Counted from the first letter of the stretch, positions 12,221 through 24,599 are shown. The stretch is DNA of 64,000 nt from Ornithoclostridium sp944380285 (GCA_963931165.1 OZ006985.1:186001-250000), one strand, 5' to 3'. Notes: generated by a model from the letters alone, not told the origin. Numbers and translations: made by a program.

Positions 12221-13441
12221 ATGGAAAACATCAGCAGTGTCATCAACACCAACACCGACAACAAGAAGTTGGATGTCAAAAAGGTGTTCATCTGCGGCGG
12301 TACCGGCTTCCTCGGTTTCTACTCCGCAAAAGAATTTTTGAGACAGGGCGTCGACGTCTCTGTTCTCGCTCTCCCCAACGAGATCACCCTCAATCAGAGC
12401 TGGTGGCCGAAGGAGATCAACGTCAACTACGGCATGCTCTTCAACCTCAAGAAGATGCACGCCGACGAGAACTGCCTCAAGAAAGAGGACCTCGTCGAGT
12501 ACTTCAAGGGCTCCGACGTCATGGTCTACGCAGTCGGTCCGGACGATCGTATGCACACTCACCCCGGTGTGAGCGGCTATGACTTCTTCCACTACTACTT
12601 GGTCGAGAAGGTCATCCCCGTGTTCGAAGCGGCGAAAGAAGCCGGCGTCAAGAAGGCTGTTCTTCTCAACTCCTACTTCGCGTACTTCGATCGCATTTGG
12701 CCCGAAAAGCACCTCGCCGACAGACACCCCTACATCAAGGTGCGCGTCGAGCAGGCGGACGCTTTGATCAAGGTCGGCGGTGAAGGCGCCGCTAAGGGCG
12801 GCATGGACGTCGTCGTCCTCGAACTGCCCTACATCTTCGGCAACATGCCCGAGAGAGAGCCGCTTTGGAAAGAAGTCTTCCTCGACAGATTCGCCAAGAT
12901 GCCCGCGGTCATGTTCCCCAAGGGCGGTACCAACATGATCCACGTCCAAGGCATCGCGGAAGCGGTCGTCGCGGCGTCCTACTACGGCGAGCACGGCGAC
13001 AAGCTGCCCATCGGCGCGTATGACGAGACCTACGAGACGATGATCAATATGATGATGGAGGACTGCGGCGCGACCAAGCGCTATATGGGCGTCCCCACTT
13101 GGATGGCTACCATCGGCGGCTACATGGTCGCCAACAGCCTCAAAAAGACCAATCAGGACAGCGGCCTCAACTACAAGTACCTGATGAAGGACATCCAGAG
13201 TCAAAAGCTGTACTACGGTCAGGACGTCATCGACGCGGTCAGAGCTCACCTGCACTATGACGAGTTCGGCTACAACGGCGGCGGCAGCCTCGAAGACGGC
13301 ATCAAGAAGACGATGATCGCCTGCTATCCGCACAGATTCGACGAGAACGGCAATCTCAAACCCGAGTGGAAGGGCATCAACCCCTGCAAGAAAGAGACTG
13401 CGACCAACAACGTGTTTGTCGATAAGAAGGATAGAAAATAA
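12221..13441 (+). CDS. SDR-family NAD-dependent epimerase/dehydratase (second copy)
   Basis: A 406-residue extended SDR. I chose ATG 12221 over the in-frame GTG at 12215 because the AGAGGTG ribosome binding site overlaps the GTG. The nucleotide-binding loop is GGTGFLG (about residues 20-26). A Tyr-rich segment (HPYIKVRVEQ, about 170-180) lies where the catalytic Tyr-Lys would be, but the Lys is not at the usual +4 position, so it may be an atypical SDR. It lies 61 nt after the first SDR and ends before the terminator repeat at 13489. Both genes have strongly GC-biased, regular codon use, which fits good expression. The substrate is unknown. Confidence 0.75.
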   Translation: MENISSVINTNTDNKKLDVKKVFICGGTGFLGFYSAKEFLRQGVDVSVLALPNEITLNQSWWPKEINVNYGMLFNLKKMHADENCLKKEDLVEYFKGSDVMVYAVGPDDRMHTHPGVSGYDFFHYYLVEKVIPVFEAAKEAGVKKAVLLNSYFAYFDRIWPEKHLADRHPYIKVRVEQADALIKVGGEGAAKGGMDVVVLELPYIFGNMPEREPLWKEVFLDRFAKMPAVMFPKGGTNMIHVQGIAEAVVAASYYGEHGDKLPIGAYDETYETMINMMMEDCGATKRYMGVPTWMATIGGYMVANSLKKTNQDSGLNYKYLMKDIQSQKLYYGQDVIDAVRAHLHYDEFGYNGGGSLEDGIKKTMIACYPHRFDENGNLKPEWKGINPCKKETATNNVFVDKKDRK

Positions 13442-13488
13442 ACGCTCCGCTCTTTGAGGGGGCACCAAAGTGCTTATCGCTTGAATCA

Positions 13489-13515
13489 AAGGCGCACCGA
13501 AAGGCGCGCCTTTTT
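13489..13515 (+). terminator. Terminator of the SDR operon
   Basis: AAGGCGCACC-GAAA-GGCGCGCCTT (one A-C mismatch) followed by T5. It is repeated exactly at about 13792-13818, giving two terminators in series. Confidence 0.85.
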
Positions 13516-13598
13516 CATACAAGCGGCACTTGGGTTCCCCCTCAATACTCCCCCTCCGCGGGACGAGCGCTCACTCACCGTTCGCGGTCCCGTTAGGG

Positions 13599-13633
13599 GC
13601 AGTCCCCGAAGAGCGCGGTCATTCGGGGACTGC
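13599..13633. repeat. Perfect 12-bp inverted repeat
   Basis: GCAGTCCCCGAA and TTCGGGGACTGC around an 11-nt loop, followed at 13641-13669 by a second inverted repeat (GTCGCGCGG/CCGCGCGAC). Neither has a T-run. Confidence 0.6.
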
Positions 13634-13951
13634 TTATCAAGTCGCGCGGGAAGCGCGGTTCCGCGCGACGCGAAGCGCAACCCTGTCAATAAATTGTTTC
13701 TTTACGTTTTGACTTTTAATATGCAGATAACGCATAGATGTCCAACCATGCTGCCTCCACGAGGCCACCAAAGTGCTTATCGCTTGAATCAAAGGCGCAC
13801 CGAAAGGCGCGCCTTTTTCATACAAGCGGCACTTGGGTTCCCCCTCAATACTCCCCTTCCCACGCGGTGCGCTCATTCACCATTCGCGACCCTTTTCTGT
13901 TCCGCGCCACCTCTGGGGCGCGGCTCAGGTCACGCCTTGAGCAAATCTTTT

Positions 13952-14075
13952 GCGTCCTTTTGCGCCTCTCGGAACGCTCGCGTACCATTGAGGTACGCGT
14001 CACAACCCTTTCGGCGCAAAATTTACACAAAATCTTTCGCTCAATGCTTCGTGATTACGTTTATCTAATCGGTTC
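13952..14075 (+). repeat. Dispersed repeat element, copy 2
   Basis: Aligns in order with the minus strand of 1072-1200; the core CGCGTACCATTGAGGTAC is identical. This copy lies 3' of the Nudix gene, while copy 1 lies beyond the rRNA operon. Confidence 0.6.
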
Positions 14076-14107
14076 TATGCCAACTTTTAATAATTTGAAA
14101 GATCTCG

Positions 14108-14647
14108 TCAAAACCTTGTCCTCATATACGCAACTCGGTACAGAGCAACCAGAGTTTTGCTGTCGTGGATCGCTCCGCTGTCGGCGAGAGCGAGAGCTTC
14201 TTCGAATTTGAGCTTCTTGACGCGCAAAAACTCCCCTTCGTCGAGGTGGGCGTGCGTCTTGGTCAATCCGGTGGCGAGATAGACGTAAAGCCTTTCGTCG
14301 GTGTATGCCGGAGTGGGATAGACGAGCGCGAGGAGCTCGACCTTGTCCGCCTTGAAGCCGACCTCTTCTTCGAGTTCGCGGACGGCGCAATCGAGCGGAT
14401 CTTCGCCCTGTTCGCGCTTGCCTGCCGGTATCTCGAGCACCTCTTCGCGGTAAGGATAGCGGAATTGAGAGACGAGATAGACATAGCCCTCGTCGTCGAG
14501 AGCAAGCACGCCTGCTCCGCCGCTGTGGCGGATGTACTCCCTCTTGGACGGGCTGCCGTCGGGAAGCGCGACGTCGTCGCAATACACTTGCATGATCCTG
14601 CCGTCGTAGATGAGGCGGCTCGATGTGGTCTTTTCTTCGAATTCCAT
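14108..14647 (-). CDS. nudF: Nudix hydrolase, ADP-ribose pyrophosphatase type
   Basis: A 179-residue Nudix hydrolase. The full Nudix box GX5EX7REUXEEXGU is present (GKREQGE..RELEEEVGF, about residues 77-99), with Glu residues for Mg binding. The N-terminal beta-hairpin (SSRLIYDGRIMQVYCDDV) and the PTPAYTDE segment after the box are typical of ADP-ribose pyrophosphatases, which split ADP-ribose to AMP and ribose 5-phosphate in the cytoplasm. It is the last gene of the minus-strand housekeeping run, 39 nt after the foldase-like gene. A GC-rich hairpin in that gap (about 14653-14675) may reduce read-through. I see no strong ribosome binding site. Confidence 0.88.
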   Translation of the reverse strand: MEFEEKTTSSRLIYDGRIMQVYCDDVALPDGSPSKREYIRHSGGAGVLALDDEGYVYLVSQFRYPYREEVLEIPAGKREQGEDPLDCAVRELEEEVGFKADKVELLALVYPTPAYTDERLYVYLATGLTKTHAHLDEGEFLRVKKLKFEEALALADSGAIHDSKTLVALYRVAYMRTRF

Positions 14648-14686
14648 ATAGAAAATCGCCGCGGCTCATCGCCGCGGCGCGTGGGT

Positions 14687-16741
14687 TCAACCCGTTATGT
14701 CTTTGAGAAGTCCGTCGTAGACGCTTTGCTGAACGATGATGTTCTTGCTCGTGTCGCGGAATATCTCGGTCTGCTTGTCGCTGAATGCCGCGGACGAACG
14801 CTCGTCCTTGATCGTATCCTTGATGTACTCGCCGATCGTGGTCTTGGTCAAAGTCACGCCGATGATCGTGTCGGTCGCGTTGCCGTCCTCGTCCTCGGCA
14901 TACTCGAACTCGACCTCGTAGGAATGGAGATAGCCGGTGCCGAGCTTGTAGCCCTTGACCTCGCCGTCGACCGTATATTCACTCCAAGCGCCCTTGGACG
15001 CGTCAAGGAATTTGTCTGCGACGTAGACGATGTGGATGCCGTAGTCGTTGACGATGAAGCTGATCGTATTGCCCGCCTCCGTCCTGAGCGTATAGACGGT
15101 CGTCGAAAGCTCTTCGCCGTTCTCGTCCTTGGAGGTCACGACCTCGGAAGCGATGTCGTAGGTCTTGCCGTTGACCGCGTTCAAGATCGCGGTGGGCTCT
15201 TTGCCCTCGGCGGCGGTGTATGCGAGCGCTGCCGCTCCGTCGGTGAAGCTGTCGGCGGGGATCGCATAGGAGCCTATGCCTTGCTCCGCCAAAGCTCTGC
15301 CCAGAACGGTGTACTCTTCGACATAGGACGACGCGCTGCCGCTCGGCGAGAGCACATAGCTTTCGCTGTCGAACATGCCTTTGTCGTCGTTGACCAAATA
15401 GATCCAATCGGTGATCGCCTCGCTCGCCGCATATTGCTTGACGAGTTCGAGATCGCTGCCGGAAATTCCCGCGGCGGTCGCGGCTGTCTCAGCCGCGGCG
15501 ACCTTGGCGGCGATGTCGTCTGCCATCGCATAGAGGATGACCTTGTAGTCGACGCCCTTGTCGGTGTAAGCGTCGGCGAGCTCGTCCTCTTCTTCGTCAT
15601 ATTCGGGGTTGGAGACGTTGACCTTGATGCCGAGGTCGGCAAGCGACGCAAATTGCGAGGGCATCTTGCCCGCGACGTCTTCGCCGAGAGCGAGGATCGC
15701 GCGGTAAGCTTCGACCGCCTTTTCGTTGTCGCCGACCATGTTGGTGATCGTTTTGAGCGCGTCGGTCTGCTCGTCGGTGAACTTCAACAATATGCTGCGG
15801 ACCTGCGAGTAGCCTTGAGTCGTGTGATAGTAGATGTCGCTCGCCGACTCGAGCGCGGAGGCATACGCCTCTTCGTCCGTGTACTTCGAGATGTCGAGCG
15901 AGACAAGGCGGTTGTAACGCGCGTTGAGCTCTTCATCGGTGATCTCGGGCAAAGCGTCGCCCAAAGCCTCGCTGTACTTGTCGAGGATGCGGGTCTCGTA
16001 CTGGCTGTTGAGATAGTAGGCGTAATCCTTGAAGCCGCTCGCGAGGTTGTCTTGGAGCTCTTTGAGCGCGGTGCTCATGTTCTTGCGCGCGGTCGCGTCG
16101 GTCTCGGCGTCGATCTCGCTCTGAACGGTGTCCATAAAGCCCTTGGGCAATTGAGCCGCGTCGGTCATGCCCTCGTCGACATACTCGTCGCTCTCTTCCT
16201 CTTCGGGACGAACGGGACGCGCCTCGAGTTCTTCGGTCGTCTCCCCTTCTTCGGGCTCTTCCTCGTCGGTCGTACCCTCGTTCGCCGCCTGCTCCTCTTC
16301 GAGCTCGGTGATCAGCGAGCGCCAGCTCTCTTCAAACGACTTGTTGGTCTGCTCGATGCAATATCTGCGCTCGTCGACGGTGAGGAAATCCTCCGCCTTC
16401 ATCGCGGCGATCTCGGCGTCGGTGATGTCGGGATCTGCCTGCGTCGCCAAATACTCTTTGGCATAGAGAAGCAACAGGTTCTGGCGCGCAAGCGAAGTGC
16501 AGAGATACTCCAGCGTCTCCGCCTCGGTCCAACCGTAGTAGTAGATGTAGGTGCCGCCGTATTGGACATAGTAGTTGAGCAGGTCGCCCTTGAGGACGTC
16601 CTTGCTCATATCCTTGTAGTCAACGGTCGCAACGACTTGGTGATAGTCTCTTTCCTCGTCGACGGGGAACAGCGTGCAGCCCGTGAGCAGCGTCGCAACC
16701 ACCGCAACGATCAAGATCATCGCCAACAATTTTTTCTTCAT
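14687..16741 (-). CDS. Foldase-like lipoprotein (SurA/PrsA N-domain type)
   Basis: A 684-residue secreted lipoprotein with signal peptide and lipobox LTGC (Cys22). Residues about 30-140 (two helices around YKDMSKDVLKGDLL and LARQNLLLLYAKEYL) resemble the N-terminal chaperone region of SurA/PrsA proteins. An acidic Glu/Thr-rich linker lies at about 155-195. A canonical parvulin catalytic domain is not clear, so isomerase activity is doubtful. The position just after mfd is where Clostridia often carry a peptidylprolyl-isomerase gene. An AAGGAG ribosome binding site and a promoter (16782-16810) precede it, so it can be transcribed independently of mfd. Confidence 0.7.
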   Translation of the reverse strand: MKKKLLAMILIVAVVATLLTGCTLFPVDEERDYHQVVATVDYKDMSKDVLKGDLLNYYVQYGGTYIYYYGWTEAETLEYLCTSLARQNLLLLYAKEYLATQADPDITDAEIAAMKAEDFLTVDERRYCIEQTNKSFEESWRSLITELEEEQAANEGTTDEEEPEEGETTEELEARPVRPEEEESDEYVDEGMTDAAQLPKGFMDTVQSEIDAETDATARKNMSTALKELQDNLASGFKDYAYYLNSQYETRILDKYSEALGDALPEITDEELNARYNRLVSLDISKYTDEEAYASALESASDIYYHTTQGYSQVRSILLKFTDEQTDALKTITNMVGDNEKAVEAYRAILALGEDVAGKMPSQFASLADLGIKVNVSNPEYDEEEDELADAYTDKGVDYKVILYAMADDIAAKVAAAETAATAAGISGSDLELVKQYAASEAITDWIYLVNDDKGMFDSESYVLSPSGSASSYVEEYTVLGRALAEQGIGSYAIPADSFTDGAAALAYTAAEGKEPTAILNAVNGKTYDIASEVVTSKDENGEELSTTVYTLRTEAGNTISFIVNDYGIHIVYVADKFLDASKGAWSEYTVDGEVKGYKLGTGYLHSYEVEFEYAEDEDGNATDTIIGVTLTKTTIGEYIKDTIKDERSSAAFSDKQTEIFRDTSKNIIVQQSVYDGLLKDITG

Positions 16742-16781
16742 TGCATTTGCTCCTTAATGAAAATAATGCATTACTTTTATT

Positions 16782-16810
16782 ATTATACACAACGGCGCGC
16801 GAGACGTAAA
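16782..16810 (-). promoter_or_regulatory. Promoter of the foldase-like gene
   Basis: On the minus strand, TTTACG (16805-16810), a 17-bp spacer and TATAAT (16782-16787), in the gap just after mfd. Confidence 0.75.
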
Positions 16811-16816
16811 GCGAAA

Positions 16817-20260
<3,444 letters not shown>

Positions 20261-20283
20261 ATCATCGACACGGGTACGAAAAT

Positions 20284-20853
20284 TTATTTGCCGTACACGT
20301 TGCACTCCCTCATCAATTTGTCAAAGTCTTTGTCCGTCAAAAAGCGGCACACGGCGTCCGCCGCGAACGCTATCGCGCCGTCCGTCTTGTCCTTGTTCTC
20401 GCCGCGTATCTTGGACAATACGACGTCCGCAAGGTCCATCCTGCCGCGCTCGAACCCGGCGCCTATACGCACTCGCTTGAACTTGTCCGAGCCCGTCTCG
20501 CCGATCACGCTGCGCATGCCGTTGTGCGTGCCTGCGCTGCCGCCCGCGCGCGCCCTGAGCGTCCCGACGGGGATCTCGACGTCGTCATACAATATCACGC
20601 ACTGCTCGGGCTTGAAGCCGTTGCTGCCCAAAAGCAGATTGACGCTCGTCCCGGACAGGTTCATGAATGTCTGAGGCTTGGCGAGCACGACCTTGTCGCC
20701 GCCGACGTACGTCTTGCAGAAAAGCGCGCCGTCGCCCTTGCGGTCGACGCTCACCCCCAGCCTCTCCGCGATCGCGTCGAGCGCGGAAAAACCGAGATTG
20801 TGGTAGGTCCCGTCATACTTGCTCCCCGGGTTGCCCAATCCGACTATCAACAT
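20284..20853 (-). CDS. pth: Peptidyl-tRNA hydrolase
   Basis: 189 residues, normal length. It frees tRNA from prematurely released peptidyl-tRNA. Recognisable motifs: the N-terminal VGLGNPGSKY, the catalytic His in YHNLGF (about residue 18), KPQTFMNLSG, and the active-site Asp in YDDVEIPVG. It overlaps the end of tadA by 7 nt, with GGGAGGGTAAAA as ribosome binding site, and precedes mfd, the usual Firmicutes order. Confidence 0.97.
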   Translation of the reverse strand: MLIVGLGNPGSKYDGTYHNLGFSALDAIAERLGVSVDRKGDGALFCKTYVGGDKVVLAKPQTFMNLSGTSVNLLLGSNGFKPEQCVILYDDVEIPVGTLRARAGGSAGTHNGMRSVIGETGSDKFKRVRIGAGFERGRMDLADVVLSKIRGENKDKTDGAIAFAADAVCRFLTDKDFDKLMRECNVYGK

Positions 20854-21311
20854 TTTTTACCCTCCCGAAGCGCGCGGAAAAATCGGGTGAGCACCGCTCC
20901 GCACTCCTCTTGCAAAATTCCGCCCTCGACCTCAAGGCGGTGATTGAAACGCCTGTCGCTCGGCAGGTCGCATATGCTGCCGCAACAACCGCCCTTGGGG
21001 TCGTACGCGCCGAAATACAGCTTGTCCAGACGGCTGTTGATCAGCGCGCCCGCGCACATCGCGCACGGCTCGAGCGTGACGTACATCTCGCAGCCGTCGA
21101 GATACCAATTGCCTAACTTTTTGCACGCGCGCGCGATCGCGACCGTCTCGGCATGGTAGAGCGCGCAATTTTTGCGCTCCTTCATGTTGCAGCCTGTCGC
21201 GACGACCTCGCCGTCTTTGACGATCACCGCGCCGACGGGCACTTCGCCCTTCGCCGCCGCTCTCTTCGCTGCGGCGAGCGCGCGTCTCATGAACTTCTCT
21301 TTTGTCTCCAT
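20847..21311 (-). CDS. tadA: tRNA-specific adenosine deaminase
   Basis: 154 residues from the METKEKFMRRAL start, which matches the family. An upstream in-frame ATG at 21344 would overlap the M14 gene and has no ribosome binding site, while GAGGAG sits just before 21311, though close. TadA converts A34 to inosine in the tRNA-Arg anticodon. Zinc and catalytic motifs are present: HAE (YHAETVAIA) and PCAMC (EPCAMCAGALINSR). It overlaps pth. Confidence 0.95.
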   Translation of the reverse strand: METKEKFMRRALAAAKRAAAKGEVPVGAVIVKDGEVVATGCNMKERKNCALYHAETVAIARACKKLGNWYLDGCEMYVTLEPCAMCAGALINSRLDKLYFGAYDPKGGCCGSICDLPSDRRFNHRLEVEGGILQEECGAVLTRFFRALREGKKC

Positions 21312-21324
21312 ATCTCCTCGCTTT

Positions 21325-22152
21325 TCATCCGCTTTGTCCGACATAGTGCGCGGACAGCGCCGGAAGCATATCGCGCGTGCGCGCGAATATTTCGCCGAGT
21401 TCGTCTTGCAGCTCGGGATAGGGCGTGTCCTCTTCCCCGACCTCGACGGTCAGCCCGAGCCGTGCGGCCGTGGCTATGAACCAATCCTTGTAACCGCCGG
21501 CGCTCCCCTCGGCTTTGAGAAGAGGATAGCCGCAGGCGGCGGCGACTTCTTCGGCAAGCGCGCGCTCGGGATCGTAGCAGCCGAACCCGCCGTAGATCAC
21601 CCCTCCCCGCGCGTGAACGGACACGGTCGCCGACGGCTGAACTTTGAGCGTAAACAGCGCGAGCGAACGCGATTCCGGCTCCGACAAAGGATGTTCGCCG
21701 ACATAGTCGGACGGCGCGGGCGCGAACTTGTTGGACGTCCCCGTCCCCCAAAGCGCGGGGAAGTTGACGTTGAGATCGACGCCTCTGCCGTTTGCCTTCC
21801 AAAGCGAAAAGTCCTCGCTTCCGCCGTTGAGGGACAACAGATAGTCCCTCTCTCCGCTCGGCGCGCTGTCGACGCCGAACTGCGCGAGCATAACGCCGTC
21901 GGGATCGGTCATCGGCAGGCACCAAAGCCCTGCGTCGCCGTCATATGCGTCGAACAGCCTGACGCAAAGCTCGGCGGTCGCCCACTCGCGCGCGTGCATC
22001 GCGCCTTGGATGAGAAGCTGCGGTCCGTCGGGCGCTCCCTTGAAGACGCCCGCGATCTCTCTGCCGAAGAGACTGTATCCGACGACGAACTTTTTCGCGC
22101 CCTTTGCGGCAAGAGCGTCAAGCCCCGCCAACATGTCTTCGTATGAGTACAT
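21325..22152 (-). CDS. M14-family zinc carboxypeptidase
   Basis: 275 residues. Zinc ligands fit the M14 pattern: HAREWATAE (about residues 53-61) gives the HxxE pair and SVHARGGVIYG the third His. Glu in LTVEVGEED (near residue 240) fits the catalytic Glu. The sequence PMTDPDGVMLAQ and the short single-domain size resemble gamma-D-glutamyl-diaminopimelate-type peptidases, but no signal peptide or LysM domain is seen, so it may act in the cytoplasm on imported cell-wall peptides. That role is inferred. It lies 37 nt after rlmH. No ribosome binding site is obvious. Confidence 0.85.
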   Translation of the reverse strand: MYSYEDMLAGLDALAAKGAKKFVVGYSLFGREIAGVFKGAPDGPQLLIQGAMHAREWATAELCVRLFDAYDGDAGLWCLPMTDPDGVMLAQFGVDSAPSGERDYLLSLNGGSEDFSLWKANGRGVDLNVNFPALWGTGTSNKFAPAPSDYVGEHPLSEPESRSLALFTLKVQPSATVSVHARGGVIYGGFGCYDPERALAEEVAAACGYPLLKAEGSAGGYKDWFIATAARLGLTVEVGEEDTPYPELQDELGEIFARTRDMLPALSAHYVGQSG

Positions 22153-22189
22153 ACCGCATAGTATGCGCCCAAAAGCCGAAACGTGTCGC

Positions 22190-22663
22190 CTATTTGTGGT
22201 AGGCGACGTTGTTGTTGATCGTGAACGCGCGGTAGATCTGCTCTTCGGCGACGATGCGTATCAATTGGTGGGGGAAGGTGATCTTGCCGAAAGATATCAC
22301 CTCGTCCGCCCTCGCCCTGACCTCGTCCGACAGCCCGTACGAACCTCCGATCACAAAGTCGATGTGCGACGTCCTCTGCGCAGCCGCGGCGAGCGTCGCC
22401 GCGATCTCTTCGCTGGTCGCCTGTCTGCCTCTGCCGTCGAGCACGACGACATATCCGCCGCCGAGCGCCGCGATCAATCTCTCGCCCTCGGCGCGCTTGA
22501 CCGCCTCGATCTCCGCCGCGCTCTTTGCGTCCGAACGCTGTTCGGCGACCTCTTTGACCGAAAATTTGCAAAAGCGACTCAGCCGCTTTTCGTATTCCGC
22601 GCTCGCCTCGCGAAGATAGCTCTCTTTGAGCTTGCCCACGCAGACGAGACCGACCGCGATCAT
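22190..22663 (-). CDS. rlmH: 23S rRNA (pseudouridine-1915-N3)-methyltransferase
   Basis: 157 residues, as expected for this SPOUT-family enzyme, which methylates pseudouridine 1915 of 23S rRNA. Typical features: N-terminal VGLVCVGKLKESYL, central VVVLDGRGRQATSEEIA, the SAM-binding knot FVIGGSYGLSDEVR, and the C-terminal FPHQLIRIVAEEQIYRAF. The start is the ATG overlapping the stop of the CPBP gene (ATGA), so the two are translationally coupled. Confidence 0.96.
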   Translation of the reverse strand: MIAVGLVCVGKLKESYLREASAEYEKRLSRFCKFSVKEVAEQRSDAKSAAEIEAVKRAEGERLIAALGGGYVVVLDGRGRQATSEEIAATLAAAAQRTSHIDFVIGGSYGLSDEVRARADEVISFGKITFPHQLIRIVAEEQIYRAFTINNNVAYHK

Positions 22664-23787
22664 TGCACCCCCGCGATGTTGAGGATGAACATCAATATCC
22701 ACAGCACGCCGGCGAAGAGGAACGCATAGATCAGCGCGCGGCGGTCGCGCAATTTGGTCTTGTTCGCGCTCTCGCGGCGCGCCTCTTTGATGACTTCCGC
22801 CATCTGTTCGCTCTTAGCCTCGGCAAGCTCGGCGTCGAGCGCGTCGAGTTCCGCCTGCGCCGCGCCTCTGACCTCGGGCGATTCGTACAGCGAACGCAGC
22901 GTGCGCTCCATATCCGCCCTCTTTGCCGCGCCCGACTCGGGATCGACCTTCGCCGCGCGCGCCTTGCACAGATATATCACCGCGATCAGCAGCCCTATCG
23001 TCGCCGCGACGCCGACAACGCACATCACGACATATTGCCACGCCTCGGTGACGGCGAACGCCGACCCTCTGTTTTGAACGTAGCCGAGCACGAGCGCGAT
23101 CGCGTTGTTGAGGAAGTGCAAAATTATCGGCGGCCAGAGGCTGCGCGTCGCAAAGAACAGCACCGCGCAGACGACGCCGATCAAAAATTGATGTACGAGT
23201 TGAAGGGGGCTGCCATGCATGATCGCGAACAGCAGCGCGGACATAAACACCGCGAACACATACCCCTTGCGCGCGAATGCGCGCGCGACGCAGCCTCTGA
23301 ACACATACTCTTCGGCGATCGCCGGAAGCAGCGCGACGAGGATGAGCGTCGCGGCAAGCTCGCCCGGAGTCGACGGCATGATCGACGTCGCCGCGGAAGT
23401 GTCGTATCCGATCAGCGCGACCAGCCTGACAAAGCCCTCGGCGAGCGGCTGACCCATGCAGATCAGCGCGACCGAAAGGGGTATCACGAGCAGCGTCGCC
23501 CAAAGCGAAAACCTGCCCTCGAAGCCCATGCCGCGTATCGTGTCGTAGCCCTTGATCTTGCCGTAGGCGAGCGGCGTGAGCAAAAACGCGATCTCGTTGG
23601 ACGAAGTGATGATGCACGCATAGGCGATCGTCTTTGAAAAATCGGGATCGACGTCGGTGACGCCGAGCACGATCACGATGATCACCTGAAGCAGCAATTT
23701 GAGCACATAGCTGCCCAAAAAGACCGCAGAACCGTCGCTCGGTTCCCATCTGAACAGCTTTTTGCCGTTGAATTCCGTCGTCGTCAT
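22660..23787 (-). CDS. CPBP-family intramembrane metalloprotease
   Basis: 375 residues with about eight transmembrane segments. Residues about 175-290 carry the CPBP (CAAX protease/bacteriocin-processing) motifs: EEYVFRGCVAR (EExxxR), the second motif with His in FAIMHGSPLQLVHQ and the third in ILHFLNNAIAL. Such proteases cleave membrane peptides, for example in bacteriocin maturation or immunity; the substrate here is unknown. A charged, helical C-terminal extension (about 300-350) precedes a final transmembrane helix. The start ATG overlaps the walJ stop (ATGA) and uses GGAGA from within walJ. Confidence 0.88.
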   Translation of the reverse strand: MTTTEFNGKKLFRWEPSDGSAVFLGSYVLKLLLQVIIVIVLGVTDVDPDFSKTIAYACIITSSNEIAFLLTPLAYGKIKGYDTIRGMGFEGRFSLWATLLVIPLSVALICMGQPLAEGFVRLVALIGYDTSAATSIMPSTPGELAATLILVALLPAIAEEYVFRGCVARAFARKGYVFAVFMSALLFAIMHGSPLQLVHQFLIGVVCAVLFFATRSLWPPIILHFLNNAIALVLGYVQNRGSAFAVTEAWQYVVMCVVGVAATIGLLIAVIYLCKARAAKVDPESGAAKRADMERTLRSLYESPEVRGAAQAELDALDAELAEAKSEQMAEVIKEARRESANKTKLRDRRALIYAFLFAGVLWILMFILNIAGVQ

Positions 23788-24575
23788 ATCGTTATTCTCC
23801 CCGACGGCTTGAACTGATCCGCAACGAACAGCAAGACGTCGTCTCCCTCTCTGACCCCGCGGCGCGCGAGCAGTTCGCGGCTCGCCTCGAACGCGAGTTC
23901 GGGTGTGTTGTTTTCCTCGCTGAGATGAGCGAGAACTATCTTTTGAGTGCCTGTGCAGGCAAGCGCCGCGACCGTTTGCGCGCAGGCGTCGTTGCTCAAA
24001 TGCCCTCTGTTGCCGGCGATGCGCGCCTTGAGCAGGCGCGGATATCTGCCGCCCTCGAGCATCAGCGGATCGTGATTGCTCTCGAGCACGACCGCCTTGC
24101 ATCCCGACAGCTTCGCCAACGTCCCGTCCGACACAAAGCCGAGATCGGTCGCGATTGCGATGTCCTCTTTGCCCGTGCTGATCCTGTACCCGACCGTGTA
24201 GTGCGCGTCGTGCGGCACGCGGAAGGGCTTGACCGACAGACCCTTGACGGTGACCTCGCCGTCGTACTCGTTGGGGACGAAAAACCTCTCGTCGCCGTCC
24301 TCAGTCTTGAAGTTGCCCAGACACGCCGCAGGTATATGCACGGGCGTATCGTACGCGCGCGCGAACGCGCCCACGCCTTTGACGTGGTCGGAGTGTTCGT
24401 GCGTCACAAACAACGCGTCCGTCTGCGACAGGTCTATCCCGCGATAGTTCGCCCTCACCCTCAGCTCTTTGAGCGAAAGTCCCTGATCGATGAGGATCGC
24501 GGTGTCGCCGTATCGCACATAAGTGCAGTTGCCCTTGCTGCCGCTCGCCAGCGTGCATATCTCCAATTTGTCCAT
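23784..24575 (-). CDS. walJ: MBL-fold hydrolase, WalJ/YycJ type
   Basis: 263 residues. The metallo-beta-lactamase motif HEHSDH (residues about 59-64) and later metal ligands (VPHDAHY, ATDLG, NHD, HLS) are present. The start LASGSKGNCTYV is characteristic of WalJ/YycJ, a DNA-processing exonuclease-like protein linked in Bacillus to the WalRK operon and to coordination of division with replication. Here walRK is absent from the neighbourhood. It is the first gene of the run down to 14108, with its own promoter at 24600-24628. Confidence 0.88.
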   Translation of the reverse strand: MDKLEICTLASGSKGNCTYVRYGDTAILIDQGLSLKELRVRANYRGIDLSQTDALFVTHEHSDHVKGVGAFARAYDTPVHIPAACLGNFKTEDGDERFFVPNEYDGEVTVKGLSVKPFRVPHDAHYTVGYRISTGKEDIAIATDLGFVSDGTLAKLSGCKAVVLESNHDPLMLEGGRYPRLLKARIAGNRGHLSNDACAQTVAALACTGTQKIVLAHLSEENNTPELAFEASRELLARRGVREGDDVLLFVADQFKPSGRITI

Positions 24576-24599
24576 AGCAACGGCTTTTCGCCGCGTATA

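Larger units (their letters stand above)
13463..13895 (+). repeat. Direct repeat of about 130 bp carrying a terminator, two copies
   Basis: 13463-13592 and 13766-13895 are nearly identical over their first 85-90 bp (CACCAAAGTGCTTATCGCTT onwards) and diverge later. Each contains the same 10-bp hairpin with a GAAA tetraloop and five T. Confidence 0.8.
13442..14107. other. Intergenic region with repeats and hairpins
   Basis: About 665 bp between the converging SDR operon and the Nudix gene. It holds two copies of a roughly 130-bp repeat (13463-13592 and 13766-13895, offset 303), two long hairpins (13599-13633, 13641-13669) and the dispersed element at 13952-14075. The open frames here follow the repeats and have no ribosome binding sites. 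Confidence 0.7.

Noticed and set aside
10468..13522. Long minus-strand frames opposite the SDR operon (577 and 514 aa)
   Set aside because: They mirror the regular codon pattern of the strongly GC-biased SDR genes and have no start sites or domains.
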